This document shows, piece by piece, positions 1 through 12,600 of a stretch of 64,000 nt of DNA (positions are counted from its first letter, which is position 1; every line of letters begins with the position of its first letter). Both the position numbers and the translations under genes were made by a program. Below the pieces are notes generated by a model. It ran no database searches, was not told where the DNA came from, and was given only the letters and a program-made list of their open reading frames with translations. Origin of the DNA: Strigamia acuminata (lineage: Eukaryota > Arthropoda > Chilopoda > Geophilomorpha > Linotaeniidae); assembly GCA_949358305.1 (NCBI GenBank), contig OX442316.1:10292001-10356000 (forward strand), in the 5' to 3' direction.

Positions 1-3000
1 CAGCAGAATCTAGGTCACTTTATCATAAATCAGATACACAAGAGGAGCCAGAAACAGCTCGAGAATCGTACAATTCAGATCAATCCAAAGGAGTTCAAGT
101 ATTTCAGTATTTGAATTTCCCATGTTTTCCTATTTTAATAATAATTTTTGTTTTGTTTGAATTTTACCAAGTCTTGGAAACCTCGTAAAATACCCGACTA
201 CGCCTTCTCCAGTGATGTTGATGACGACGAACCGGAGTTGGAGGCAATTCCAGAAAGTCCTAAATCGGATGAGAATATTCAACCGTCGAGTTCTCACGAT
301 TCGTTGAAAGAACTCCCCTCGTTATCGACCGTAGAGAGCGAGAAAGCTGTAGTCCGACAAGAAAATAGTGACGAAAACGTTCTGCAGATCATTAGTCCTG
401 CAGACGTACAAGTGATCTCAGTGTGTGCTCCCGTTGATTCACAAATGGCTCGTCAGATCGAAGCGTTTGACGAATCATTTGACAAGTCCGACAAGAGCAA
501 AAAAGTAAACGGTGATGCCAAACGACCGCCATTAAAAACGGCAATGTCGTTTTCCTACGACGCCCCACCGGCAATTAAAGACGAAATTGCTAAATTCTGC
601 CCCATTGGTGAGAAAACACCCGCAGAAGCAACATCAAAGAAACACAAACAACTTCAGCGAAGTCACACTCTGGATAACGGCAGCACGATGCCAGAACCAC
701 TGTGTAAGAAGCTCGAGGTTTTGGATGCGAGGCAACTCGAGCGATCGATTCGTAGAAGAGAACCAACCGTCATTTCCCAGTGCGATCAACAGCAGTCGCA
801 GTATCTATTCCAGCCCATTCAAACACATCCAATCACTTCCAGAAATGCTGAACGAGGGATCAGTAAAAGCAAGACGGAGACGAAACCGTCGCAGCTTATT
901 AAGGTGGAGCCGCGACGAAGCCCCGCACCCGAAGCGGACGTTCAAATCGCAGCTACGTCGTCGTCGTCCAAGCCTTGGACCATCGAAGTGCACTCGGCAA
1001 TCAAATTAGAACCCTTACTGACCCCGACAATTCCTGATCAAGCTGCGGAAACTTCTGTGTCGAATCAACGCAAAGATCAAATGACTTACCTCGCGTCCAT
1101 TGTGCCTTCTGTCACCAAATGTGCAAGCCAAGTTCTCTCGACCGTTGAAGCATTTACACCGTCTCGGGTTCCTGGCGATCTAAGTCAGTGCGAATCGACA
1201 GCTAGCGAAATTACGAGCGATGACAGCGTCGACGAAACCAGAAGATTTGCCGGATTGTATTCGGCGGAGGGCAGTAGCGGGCCTCACGCTTTTCAAAAAG
1301 TCGAGGGCTCTTTGTCACGTGAAGCGAGTTTTGAGAAGCGCAATGGTAAAGGAGAGGGCCATTCCACATTTATGCAGGAACCTAGACCACTTCCACTCTG
1401 GACCACTGAAGCGAAGTTTGTAGAACCGCAATTGGTTCAAATGGAAGATTCGCAACCGGGATTTGCGAGACTGGAAGTTCACCAAGTTAAAGCATTGAAC
1501 GGAGCGAGCGAGGGAGCGGTAACCGAAGCGGAAATTACAGTTAATGTGTTAACAATTTTTGATTTTCTAAATAATTAATCATTTATTCTTTTTAGGTGAG
1601 TCCCAAATCTCGTTTGGTGAAACAAGGCCGCATTACTGATGTCGATTTTCAGCATCAAAGCAGTGGGAGCACCGAAGGGATTGGCGCTGATGGAGATGAT
1701 GAAACAACGGGAGTCGTTACGGTGCCTAACGTACAAGATCAAGATGATCAAAAAGGAAGGCCACACTTTAGACAACGCAGGCAAAGGAAAATGGGCGTGG
1801 CTTCATCTTCTGAATTGCAGAAATTCATCGACCAAAGAAATAATTTGAATAGAAAATCACGCAAAGGTGATGTACCTCAACAAACCACTCAGCAAACGAG
1901 TTTAAAACCATCCAGTCTTCGGTGCGGTGAAGAGGCTGTTGTGGAGAGATGTTTAGAGTGCAATTCTGTGTTGGAACAATACAGCGACGAGGAGTTAGGG
2001 CTGTGCATTGTGGTTCTTGCCACGTTTATACACCGGGAACCCGGTCTCGCCGCACCTATACTTCCTGAAATATTAAGAACAGTTGCGAGGTATGCGGGAA
2101 ATGAAACATTTTTAATAAAATGGAACCTTTTAATCCGATATTTTTTTGTTTGTGTGCAGAATTGCAACTAATAGAAGTCATTCGTGGCAACGCGAAACAA
2201 ACATTTATGTACCAGGAAGTGCTAGCAGCGTTGCCAAACAATTTTTGAGATGCGTCCTTCATCAGTTAGCTCCGAATGGAATTTTCTTGCAGCTTTTTCA
2301 GTCAAGCATAGAAGGTATTTTAAAATGTAAATTTTAAAAAAATATCTTTTTTTAACTTTGTTTTTTTTTAGATATATTGTTTTTTAAAGCGATTGCTTCC
2401 GCATTGACCGATTTTAATGATTTGATACCGACTGCTCCGATACAACTTCTTTTGGAGGTTCGCGATGAATTAATTCAGTATTTTCTTTTGTTTTTCACCA
2501 TTTTGTTTATTCCCGTATAGGCATTGAATGACTGCAAAATATTACCTACTGAAAACATTCAACAAATCATGTATAATGTTGCCACCTACATGGAATGTCT
2601 GCCATTGGAAACAGCGTCTTCCACTTGGACAACCATCATTCCGCAATTCGATGCTTTCTTCCGCAAACTGTATTTGATTATTCCTGGTTTGCCATTACAC
2701 ATCCACCCTACGCTCAAAATCATTGCATCAATATTGAAAATTCCAGGCTTGAACGCATTCAAAGTTGACCATTAAATTTAATCAAATATTTATCTCACGA
2801 CTAATGCAATCTATGTTTTTATCCAGTCAATTTTAGATCCGTTTTCCAAAATTTTAAGTTATGCCATTCAAAACTTAACATTAACTTACCAACAACTCCT
2901 TGAACTGTGCCATCTGTGCAACCGAGCATTTTCCAAAGTAATTTACTAACTAAACATCAATTGATTAACGTTTCAACTTGACAATTATCCTTTAGGAGCG

Positions 3001-4646
3001 AGACAAACTTTTACTCACTCGAACCGTAGTGTTTGAATTAGTGCAGAGCCTGAAATTCAAAACCAACGTTTCGGATGACAATTTATTGATGTTGGTTCAG
3101 GTAAAAATTGGAAAAATATTTCTTCAAAAATATTAATAAAATTTTGTAAATAAATATTTCCCCATTTAGTTTGTAGTTCAAGATGCAGGCGGAACATTAG
3201 GACCTAGTATTATCACTGAGGATTTAGTACCACCAGTTCTAGATGTTCAGAATATGATTAACACAAGTGCTTGTGAATGCATGCGACAACACCTGAACGA
3301 CGCCATTGAGTTCGTTGCCGATGTACACACATTGAGTAAAGTTAAAGTGAGTTTCACCAAACACATAATTCGAGTTTAAATCTCACGTCAATATTTTCCA
3401 GAGCAATTTCCGAGGAACTTTGGTAGGGTTGAACGAGGATACTTTAGGAGCAACATTGAAAGCCGGTATAGCCCAATATTTAGCATTGGAAATTACCAGG
3501 GGAAATAATAGAGATAACCGAGCAATTAGCCGATATCTACCTTGGTTATACAATGCACCATCTACTGTGCAACAAGGGTACAATCGCACGCAGAGTCGTT
3601 TTAATTAATTTAATTTAATTTAATTTATCTTTTAAACAGACCCAAAGAATTTCTGGATTGTGTGGCCCATATTCGACTACTATCTTGGCTCTTATTAGGC
3701 GCTCTCACACACTCAGCTATGTTGGGAAATAATAACAGCCTTGTTTGTCAGCCTGTGCCTTTAGAGGCCAGTTGCCATGTTGCTGATCACATCCAAGTTA
3801 TTCTGACGGGCTTTGCAGAGCAATCTAAGGCATTTCATTGAGTTTGAACTCAATTATTCATTCATTCATTCGCGTTTTTATCTTTTTAGGCTTCAGTGCT
3901 TCACATGTCATCTTTATTTCATGCATTTATTTTATGTCAGGTATAATGTCAAGTAAAAATGGTCTAAATAAACGTTTGGATTTGATTTTTTTTTTTTTTT
4001 TAAATTATAGTTATGGACCATGTACTGTGAACAAATGGCTTCGCTAAACCCGCCAGGCAGCGAACATCACAATGCTGCATCCATCACATTGACAGATTTT
4101 TGGGCGAAAATAACCCCAAGCATACTACAATTACTTTCTCATTCTAAAGTTGTGAGTTGTGAAATAAATTTATTTACTAACACGAGTTTTATTTTTGTTT
4201 TTTCAACCAAATTATAGTTAGCCGAGATGGTTAATTTACATTTCTTGAGTCTTATGGAAGCATTGATGGAATGTAATTCTACAATTCTTGCTAAGGTAAC
4301 TGAAACTGACTGCGGCCCTCCCTTTTAATTACGGTGCATAATTTGATGAATTTATTTGTCAGTTATTTCCAGTATGGGCACCTGTTATATATGCATACCA
4401 AGGGCAGGTAAGGGTTTTCGAAGTTTGTCAATGTATTTTTCTTCTAAATTTACGCGTTGAATTCAGTTACCTGGACATCTACAAGTACGTTTGCAAGTCT
4501 GCGAAGACAGAATGCCCCCAGTACAATCAAAGGACGAAGTGGTTTCCACTACTAACACATTGTTGAAGTGGCTGCAACGATTACAATTTAAAATTGGTCA
4601 AATCGAACTTCAATCTTCAGCAGCCACTCAATTTTACTCCGTATAA
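1..4646 (+). CDS. unc80: UNC80, NALCN sodium-leak channel auxiliary subunit (3' part, 5' end outside window)
   Basis: UNC80 is the large scaffold subunit of the NALCN sodium-leak channel complex, which sets neuronal resting potential. Sixteen exons can be joined in phase: 1-98, 172-1545, 1596-2089, 2160-2314, 2372-2457, 2521-2763, 2827-2937, 2996-3100, 3170-3346, 3402-3577, 3640-3829, 3890-3940, 4011-4151, 4218-4295, 4363-4407 and 4467-4646. They give 1233 residues ending TQFYSV. The first ~490 residues are acidic, Ser-rich and low complexity. From about 1596 the sequence becomes the conserved UNC80 C-terminal alpha-helical region, with SPKSRLVKQGRITDVD, QLWTMYCEQ, HIRLLSWLLLGALTH and FLSLMEALMECNST. 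The donor at 1546 (GTGTTA) is weak, and sites at 1519 or 1540 are possible. The intron after 3829 needs a GC donor. Full-length animal UNC80 is about 3200 residues, so roughly two thirds lies upstream of the window. Confidence 0.93.
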
Positions 4647-5004
4647 ACAGAAGTGTAAATCATTGTTACTGGTAGAATTTATTCTATTTCACAATCCTCA
4701 CAGTATTAACTTAATGTTCCATTAAGAATAAGTACTTATATATTTATTTGTTGAATTTATTGTATTTGTAGATCTATTTTATCGATATATTACAAAATAT
4801 ACACACGTAACCTACTTGCAGTCACTGTTGATGTTTAAACATTACTCGTAGATTACTGCATATTGTTAATTGTGAAAAATGTTTAGATTGTGAATTGTGA
4901 TGCAAAAGTTATAAAAACTGTACAATTTGTTGTCCGTGGCCAATGTTACGAATCAAATGTGTTTTCGGTGAATGTTAATTTAAACGATAAAATGTAATTG
5001 ATTT

Positions 5005-5010
5005 AATAAA
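5005..5010 (+). terminator. Candidate UNC80 polyadenylation signal AATAAA
   Basis: An AATAAA hexamer lies about 360 bases past the UNC80 stop and only ~60 bases from the convergent ERLEC1 stop at 5069. The two 3' ends therefore probably abut or overlap. The 420 bases between the stops hold nothing else I can support. Confidence 0.5.
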
Positions 5011-5068
5011 TTATTCAAACCGTGTTAGCAAAGGAATTTTTATCTTTATAATTTAGATCTACAGAACA

Positions 5069-6498
5069 TTATGTGTTAGGTGAAAACAAACCATTTTGGT
5101 CTATAGTTTCGATAAGTGAACACAATATTGACGACTCCACCTGTGAAGCCAAATCAAAGCGCGATTATTGTCAATTAGAAATTTAATAAACCAATTATAC
5201 GTACCACCAAAATGTATTCGCACGTTTTGGGTTCCAAGAGATACAAAGCAACTGCGTTTGGATGCGTGCTCGATTCCTTACATTTAATTTTTACTTCCAC
5301 TTGGCGAGGTTTACCCGCTGAATCGCACATGGTGCCACCAGAATATAAATGTGATGTTTGCCTTGAATTGGAATTGACATTTAAGAGTTGGAGCGATAAA
5401 GAGACCAGCGTTTATTACTTCGGTACGGTGCCCATCAGCTGCTTGGGTCTTTTGTATGGATTCGCTTTAATCCACTGATTGTGCACCTTTTCATCCCAAA
5501 CGCCTAAAACAACTTCAATTCGTCTTTTATCTTCGTACTGCAATTTAAATGTTTAATTTCATAAATTACACGCTTAAATTAAATGTTAAAACCTGAAATT
5601 CTCACTTCGTGATATTGAATAACTTTGTTTCCGTTACAGAATTCAAATTTCCACCAACCACTTCCCTGTAAAGTAATTATGTAAGAGTCATTTGAAATCT
5701 AATGATGGATTATTGATACATACACCGAATAAACAATGTTGGCCGTTGAGAAAATCATCCATCAATTTGAGATCGTTCGGAACAGCCTCCGTTTTCCCAT
5801 CGTATTTAAATATCTCTTCAGTCAATTTTTCTTGATTTAATTTCTCTTCCAATTTCTTCAAATAAGCGGTCTTTAAAAAAAATGAATTACCGAGTAATAA
5901 TTATTTTTATAAAAAATGAAAAAAAAAAAAATTTTTCGCTCGCACTTGCAATCTCTTTTGTTTCTGCATGAAACGCAGGTTCTCATTTTCAATTTTTTCT
6001 AATTGAAGAGGCCTTTCTGGAGCGCCTGCTAAAGAGTGGCATTGAATATCATGCTTAATTGTTTCCTTCAATCTAACAAATACAAAAAAAAGATTATAAA
6101 TTAATTATAAAAATAATTTTAGAAAATCGTTTCACCTATAATCTGGATGTGCACATAGGAGTGAGGTGAGCACAATCATTTCATATTCACAGCTTGAAAC
6201 TTCTTCAACAGCATAGATCTCGTTATTACTGTCGGGTAGGCAAATGTACAAAATTTTTGCACTTCTGGCGTTGTTATTAAGGTCACAAGTTGTTCCATCG
6301 GACATGACAATTTCGAGATACGGTAAACTTTGACTTTCAATTTTTTTAGTTGGAATCTATTTACCATATAATGGGACAAAAATTTTGTAAATAATGTAAA
6401 AACGCATTATTATTCAAGAATTTCTAACGTTTTTCCTATCTTTTTTGCTACTGATTTTTTCGTTCGAATCAGCACCTAAAAAACGTTAATTTCGACTT

Positions 6499-6529
<31 letters not shown>

Positions 6530-7260
6530 AAAGGTGTTTACGAGTGGATAAATACTCCTCCGCATTGAACTGTCCTAAAAGAAATTCTTGACGACGTAAC
6601 TTCTAAATAATAAAAATTACTTGATAAAACTAAACTAATTTACCAAACGAACAAACAAACTTTAGAATTAGGAATTGAAGTATCTTTTTCATCGTGGTAT
6701 TGTTTCACGTATCGTCCATGGCATAACTCATAGGTCCAGTACTGCTCGAGCTAATATACAATGCACAGAATAAAATAAGTTACAAAACACAAAATATCTA
6801 TGTTTGTAGCTTACTCTATACGAGCATGACAACTGACTAAATAATGGCTGGAGCAATTCCAAGGCACTTGCACCTGCGTATGTTTGGTCTTTATTCTGTC
6901 AAAAATATTTATTTACTATAAGTTTATCAAAAGAAATGTGTATAGAGCGTTTTGTTTACATTTTCATCCTCCTTGATGCTCGGCAACGTACAGCGATACT
7001 TTTCGTTGTCGATCGTGGTCATAACCACAACATTTTCATCCTGCAATAATAATTAATAATAATAATAACAGTTAATAACTCTTATTCACTAAAAAATGTA
7101 TTTTTCTAATTACGGAATCTGTTAATTGTTGCATATGAGAACCAGGCCATGACAGCCGAAATAAAACACTGTCATCAAATTCATTAAATGCCCAACAAGA
7201 TGATAATAAAATCCACAATACGCATGCGATTGGATTTTTGTCAAATTTGTACTGGTTCAT
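5069..7260 (-). CDS. Erlec1: Endoplasmic reticulum lectin 1 (XTP3-B/OS-9 family), two MRH domains
   Basis: ERLEC1 is a lumenal ER lectin that recognises trimmed N-glycans on misfolded proteins and delivers them to the HRD1 ubiquitin ligase for ER-associated degradation. Thirteen minus-strand exons join in phase: 7260-7114, 7040-6960, 6895-6815, 6750-6661, 6602-6542, 6475-6429, 6356-6136, 6072-5946, 5870-5724, 5665-5606, 5537-5419, 5361-5205 and 5140-5069. The product is 469 residues, against about 483 in human. The start at 7260 was chosen over the in-frame ATG at 7359 because it opens a signal peptide ([13 protein letters not shown]). Two mannose-6-phosphate-receptor-homology domains are visible: [15 protein letters not shown] near residue 85 and [19 protein letters not shown] near residue 340, each followed by a C-D-x-x-x-K/N-x-R segment. 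The C-terminal block [10 protein letters not shown] is also characteristic. The gene is tail-to-tail with UNC80 and head-to-head with YIF1. Confidence 0.92.
6503..6533 (+). repeat. (AAAT)n microsatellite in an ERLEC1 intron
   Basis: Seven or eight AAAT units in the 66-base intron between exons 6602-6542 and 6475-6429. Confidence 0.85.
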
Positions 7261-7709
7261 TTTTGCTATTTTAAAAGTCCGTAAGCTAGCAAAGCAGATA
7301 TCAGAAGGGCGATGCCAAGTTAAGTTGCCATGTCGTCTGTTCTTCTTTAGCAGACTCAAAACATCAACATTTCCGAATCATGATGAGGTGTAATTTGTAG
7401 TTTCCGAAGACGCTACTAGGTGACCCATGTAGTGGTAAAGAGGGAATATCGATATCGCAATCGATATTTTGTGTGTATTTTTAGTTTAGTGGGTTAATTA
7501 ATATTTAAGTTTATTTATTTCTAGTTTTTTAAGTCATTTTTTATTTTTGTTTTCTCATTTTTTCTGCATTTAGCGCGTTTATTTTATTTCGCGGAGGTGC
7601 AATGGCGGATCATAATGAGTCATAGTCGTCGTGGCAAAGAGCTCCCTACATCGCTTCGTTTGATTTGTGTATAAAAAATAGTTTTATTCGTTAAATAAAA
7701 GTATATGAA
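7261..7709. promoter_or_regulatory. Divergent promoter of ERLEC1 (-) and YIF1 (+) with DRE-like sites
   Basis: Only ~450 bases separate the two start codons. Near the middle sit TATCGATA at 7447-7454 and AATCGATATT at 7459-7468. TATCGATA is the DNA-replication-related element bound by DREF, typical of insect housekeeping promoters and boundaries. No TATA box is obvious. A short upstream ORF (MADHNES, 7602-7625) lies in the likely YIF1 leader. Confidence 0.55.
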
Positions 7710-9366
7710 ATGGATTATTCGAGTCAAGGAACAGTAAGACACCGTAAGTGTAGGTTCACTTTTGCATTAACACGTCTGTGCATGACCTGCTTGTTGTATG
7801 AAGTCCATGAAACCCGAACTCGTAAGACCAAATCAATAGAAACCAATATCAGTTATCAGTCATCTGCAGAAAAATAAACTGACAAGATACTAACACAATT
7901 TTTAAATAACTATGAATGAAAATAAATTATGTTTGAAGTTGATGTTCTTTTTGTTGCGAACATACAATAATTCCTTCGTAATAATTAATTTATTTTTTGT
8001 TATTATTAAACAGCTGCTCAACGACAACAGCCACCGAAGAAAAGACCCCTTGGAAATCTGAATCAACCACCAATGCCGCAACAGCAGATGTTCCAGCAAT
8101 ACGGGCAACCAATACATCCAAATCCACAGTTGTTCCACGATACAAGCGCTCAAGATCCTTACGGAATACCACCAGGTAATAATTTAAAAATAATTGATTG
8201 AAACATGGCTAAAAATTACATTGTTTTTAGGATATCCAGGAATGAATCAGCCGATGTCTCAACCGCAGCATTTACTCACCGACCCAGTAATGGCATCAAT
8301 GGCAATGAATTACGGACAAGTTCTCGTCGGTCAAGGAAAGGAAATGATGGATAAAAATGTAGTCTAAAATAATCAGCAAACTGTAAGTTTGGCTAAATGA
8401 AAAGTAAATAAATTTTTTTATTATTTTCTTTTTCAGTTAGAAAAATACATTTCAGTATCCAAGTTGAAATATTATTTTGCAGTGGACACTAATTACGTGA
8501 CGAAAAAAATTGCGTTAATCTTATTTCCTTACTCGCAATCCGTAAGTTGAGCATTTCGTAGCGGAACGCAGTTATTTGTATAACTTTTTTTTTAATAATA
8601 GGATTGGTCGATTAAATACAATCAAGACGAGCCAATTGCACCACGATACGAAGTAAATGCTCCTGATTTATACATACCAGTAATGGCCTTTGTAACCTAT
8701 GTCTTATTAACTGGATACATCTATGGAGTTCAGAATAGGTTTGAATAAAAAATACTTACGATATTTATAGAATTAAATCGAATTTTGGAATTTTTTTTAT
8801 AGATTTTCACCCGAAAAATTGGGAATTGAAGCTAGTTCTGCATTAGGTTGGCTCATTTTGGAAGTTCTTGCAATTGTTTTTACTATATACGTGACGAGAA
8901 TGGATTCGCAAGTCAAAATGTTAGATTTGATTGCGTTTTGTGGCTACAAATACGTTGGGTAAATATATTATTTTGTAATTATTTTTTACAGTTTGCACTA
9001 AAATAATTAAATTCACTTTTCTAGTATGATTTTCTGCCTATTGGGAAATTTAATGCTAAAATCACTGGCGTATTATGCAATACTTTTATATTCTAGTGGT
9101 TCCGTTGGGTTTTTCTTGGTAATTTTTTGAAGGAAAAAAATTATTCTGAATATTCTAATTGTTCTGTTTTGTCTTACCAGGTTCGTACTTTACGTCTACA
9201 ACTGATGGCGGGAAATGACGGTACTAATCATTCGTACGAAGGCGGCTCGAAACGCAGATTATACCTTTTGTTATTTGTGGCACTTATTCAACCAATTGTA
9301 ATGTATTGGTTAACTTGCCATATCGTCTATCCTCCAATTGATCCGAATGCAGCCACAGTAAAATAA
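7710..9366 (+). CDS. Yif1: YIF1 (Yip1-interacting factor) ER-Golgi trafficking membrane protein
   Basis: YIF1 pairs with YIPF proteins in COPII vesicles and the early Golgi and helps ER-to-Golgi transport. Eight exons join in phase: 7710-7743, 8014-8175, 8231-8358, 8437-8541, 8602-8738, 8803-8958, 9025-9118 and 9181-9366, giving 333 residues. The cytosolic N-terminus is Pro/Gln-rich ([20 protein letters not shown]). It is followed by the YIF1 signature [20 protein letters not shown] and then about five membrane segments, including [20 protein letters not shown] and [20 protein letters not shown]. The exon-3 donor at 8359 (GTAGTC) was placed by phase, because the frame reaches a TAA six bases later if unspliced. 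An AATAAA overlaps the stop codon at 9362-9367. Confidence 0.93.
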
Positions 9367-9440
9367 AGTATATTTTCAAAAAAAAAATTTTTGAAATAAT
9401 AGTACTAATAATTTGTTTCGAGTCTTACTTGTTAGTAGAC

Positions 9441-9446
9441 TTTATT
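9441..9446 (-). terminator. Candidate TPC polyadenylation signal
   Basis: AATAAA on the minus strand about 170 bases beyond the TPC stop. It lies in the 250-base gap between the convergent YIF1 and TPC stops, which is otherwise featureless AT-rich DNA. Confidence 0.4.
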
Positions 9447-9616
9447 TAATTTTTTTTTTCGAATTTATAATTATTTGCAATTTTATTTATATATTTTTTT
9501 TTCCATGTAAAATGACAAGAAAATTTTTATATAAATATCATAAAAGATTTCGGTAGTACGAATAACTTAAGTTATTATTTGCAACAAAACTGCTTTAATT
9601 ATGACTAACTTCCGCT

Positions 9617-12600
9617 TCATAAAATCTTATCTACCTCTTCCTCCAAATCATCTTCAAACATCTTCTGCAGTAGAACTTCTACATCCTTTACATCTGTTAA
9701 TAATAAAAGCATAGTAATTATCGATTGATTAATTTAATCTTGAATTTAAATTACTTTTGCTGAGGCGGAAACGGATGTCGGTGTCAGCTGACAAGTCTGG
9801 CACACTACCAACCGTGCTAGAAGTATCGAACTCATCGTTACACGTTTGCTCGTTATTTACTAAGTTTTCTGGGTTTTTCGTTTTTGTGTAGGATTTCCAA
9901 AGTTCAGGCTGATCTCTGCAAAATTTATCGATTTAAATGTTTTGATAATTGCTTTGAATTGGATTGACTTTGAATTACTTTTCTATACCCAGTCCCAGTT
10001 GCTGAATTTTATTTTCCATTGCACTTTCCATTTTTCCTTTGTGGAAATTGTATTCCAAAATAAACGCTTCCAAAACAAATGCAGTAAAAATACTGGAAAA
10101 TAATTAATCGTTTTAAAAATGAATAAATAAATAAAAATAAAAATAACTTTTTGCTTACTTGAGAATAATTATTACGCAGGAAACATGAAATATTAGAAAA
10201 TAAATTCTGGCAAATTTGTTGGTGACAGCAACAAACCCCGCTGTAAGAAGTGCAAATGTGAGTTAAAGGTTTTTGTTACTTATTCCCTGTATACTAATTT
10301 TAAATTAATTAATAAATTTAAGGATATTGTGCCATTGATTAACTACTGTTAACTCAAATAGAACAACCATGGCGCTAACTACGTTGTTAAAGTTGTTACT
10401 GCAATAGTGGTTCCTCACAAAATCTGTTCCGTTTAATTTTGTGTTGCCACAAAAGAGCTGCTCCGGCGGAATGTCTTTAGAGTATCCGTAATAGGTGACA
10501 AGACCTTGAAATAATTCCATTCCTATAATGGCAAAAGAGTAATAAAATACCTAAAAAAGAAAAGTATAATTAATGGTCTGATATGTTAGTTTAGTTGGTT
10601 TTTGTACCAGCATTACTCCACCATACGTTATCATAAATGGGGCAATATGCATTATTGTTGTCACTATTAATCTGAATCTGTTTAATATAATTTGTAGGAA
10701 ATTAGTTGCAAATGTTTGTTGTTGTTTTTCTTCTTCCATTGACTACCGTTCTACGGTTCCAATAATTTTCACCAAACGTAGCACACGAAGAACTAAAAGA
10801 GCATCTAAGGTTTGAGTCTGGGTTTCACCTATTAAGAAATTCCTAATAATAATAACCGCTATTACTGAAAACATTGAAAATTTACCGACTTCTGCAACTA
10901 TAGTAGTTATTGCAGCTGATCCAATAACAAAGAAATCAAATCTGATTCAATAAGAAGTATTAGTTTTGATTTAGTGCTTTAGAAAAGTACTGATTACTTG
11001 TTCCACGTGCGACTAAAAAAATTTCTTACTCCCATAGTATAAAATTTGAGTAGAATCTCTAAGCTAAAAAGTCCTAAAAAAATCCAGTCTGTCCACTTTA
11101 TGTCCACAATGATAAAAACTGCATTGGCAACTATTAAAATGTCGAATGTATAACGGAAAAACCTTTTTAAAAAATGGAAATAAATCAATATTCGAGTTTG
11201 AAGAGTCCACTCAATATAGTATTTTATTACCTGTGCTGAACACACATGCGCAGCAACAGTGAAGGAAAAGAATTATAAATGTAAGGACACAACTTCTCTA
11301 GAAGAATTTTTCGATCTTTTTTCTCGGATACTTGAACATTGAGTAAGTCGGCAAGCCTCAAAAATTCTCGTTTCTCTTTAAAATAAAAAGTGATAATGTA
11401 AGAAGAAATATTTAAATTACTTTTAACTGATTTTCACCTATATAATTATCCATGTCGTCATCCAAAACAAACCAGAGGATGCTTATTAAAGTTTTATTTC
11501 TTCGCGGAGGTACAAGTTGCAATAGAAGTTCGAATCGATGTCGTGATATCATCAGTTTATCTTTAACTTTAACTTTTAGTATTTCAAATGCACGACTTAA
11601 TTGCTGCCTTTTGTTCGAAACTGAAACCTGTACTTCATTCTGAATGGGAATTAACCTTGAGAAAATAAAATAAATTGAAAAGAATCTTTACCTTTAAGTG
11701 TTTTTTGTAGTTATTGTAAATGACGGCCAAAACTACACTCATGAAGATGTATAGACAAATTATGAGGAAGGCGATGAAGTAAAGCACGTACCATCTGCTT
11801 ATGTCAAATGCCGGCATCCTATATTTTGGCGGCAAATTCAAATTTGTTTTGAGTGAACTAATTTATCATGTCTTACATGATGTCTGGATTGTTTGCAGTT
11901 GTTACTAATACATATAACTCGAAATATATGTCGACAAAATTGTCGAAGTAAGGACTGCCATCGGGGTAAACTAACTTTCTGTAAAAACAAATAAATAAAA
12001 ATGTTTTTATTTAAAAATTTTATTTAAAATTACCACTCTACCGTCTGCCAAACAATTTGAGTGCAATCAGAGCGAATATTGTAATGTTGAGATAAAACAA
12101 TATGAGCACATTTGCAACGCCCGGAATAGTTCGACGAATATTACGAAATGCACGTCGAATCTTTAAAAAAAAAAATCAAAATCAAAATCAAAACCCAAAA
12201 AACAAAAACAAAAGAGCAAACACTTAAAACTACGCCACTATCACGTAATAACTAAGGCCAATCAAAAATGTAGTGGCCATGTTGCTTCTCAAATGGTAGG
12301 GAAGACTTTATGCGCCGATTTTAACTGCGGTTAGTTTATTGGGGTTTTATGTATTACGGTATAATGACATACGCGAAATAATGATTTAATTTTCCGTTTA
12401 GGTTAACCGGAGGATGGCAAGGTGTAGAAAAACATGCAAGATTGGAAATTACCTGTCGCGCTTCAGCAAAATTCACAAGAAATAACGGTCGTAATGCCCG
12501 TGACCATCGAACAGCCCAGGAAGCTGATGGAGAATTGATCAAGGCGACATAAATCAGCATGTCTAAAAACGTAAGCTAAATATTCAATTACTTCAATTTA

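Noticed and set aside
5212-5478. Plus-strand 88-codon ORF
   Set aside because: It is the antisense of ERLEC1 exons 5361-5205 and 5537-5419 plus their intron. The minus strand gives the conserved protein.
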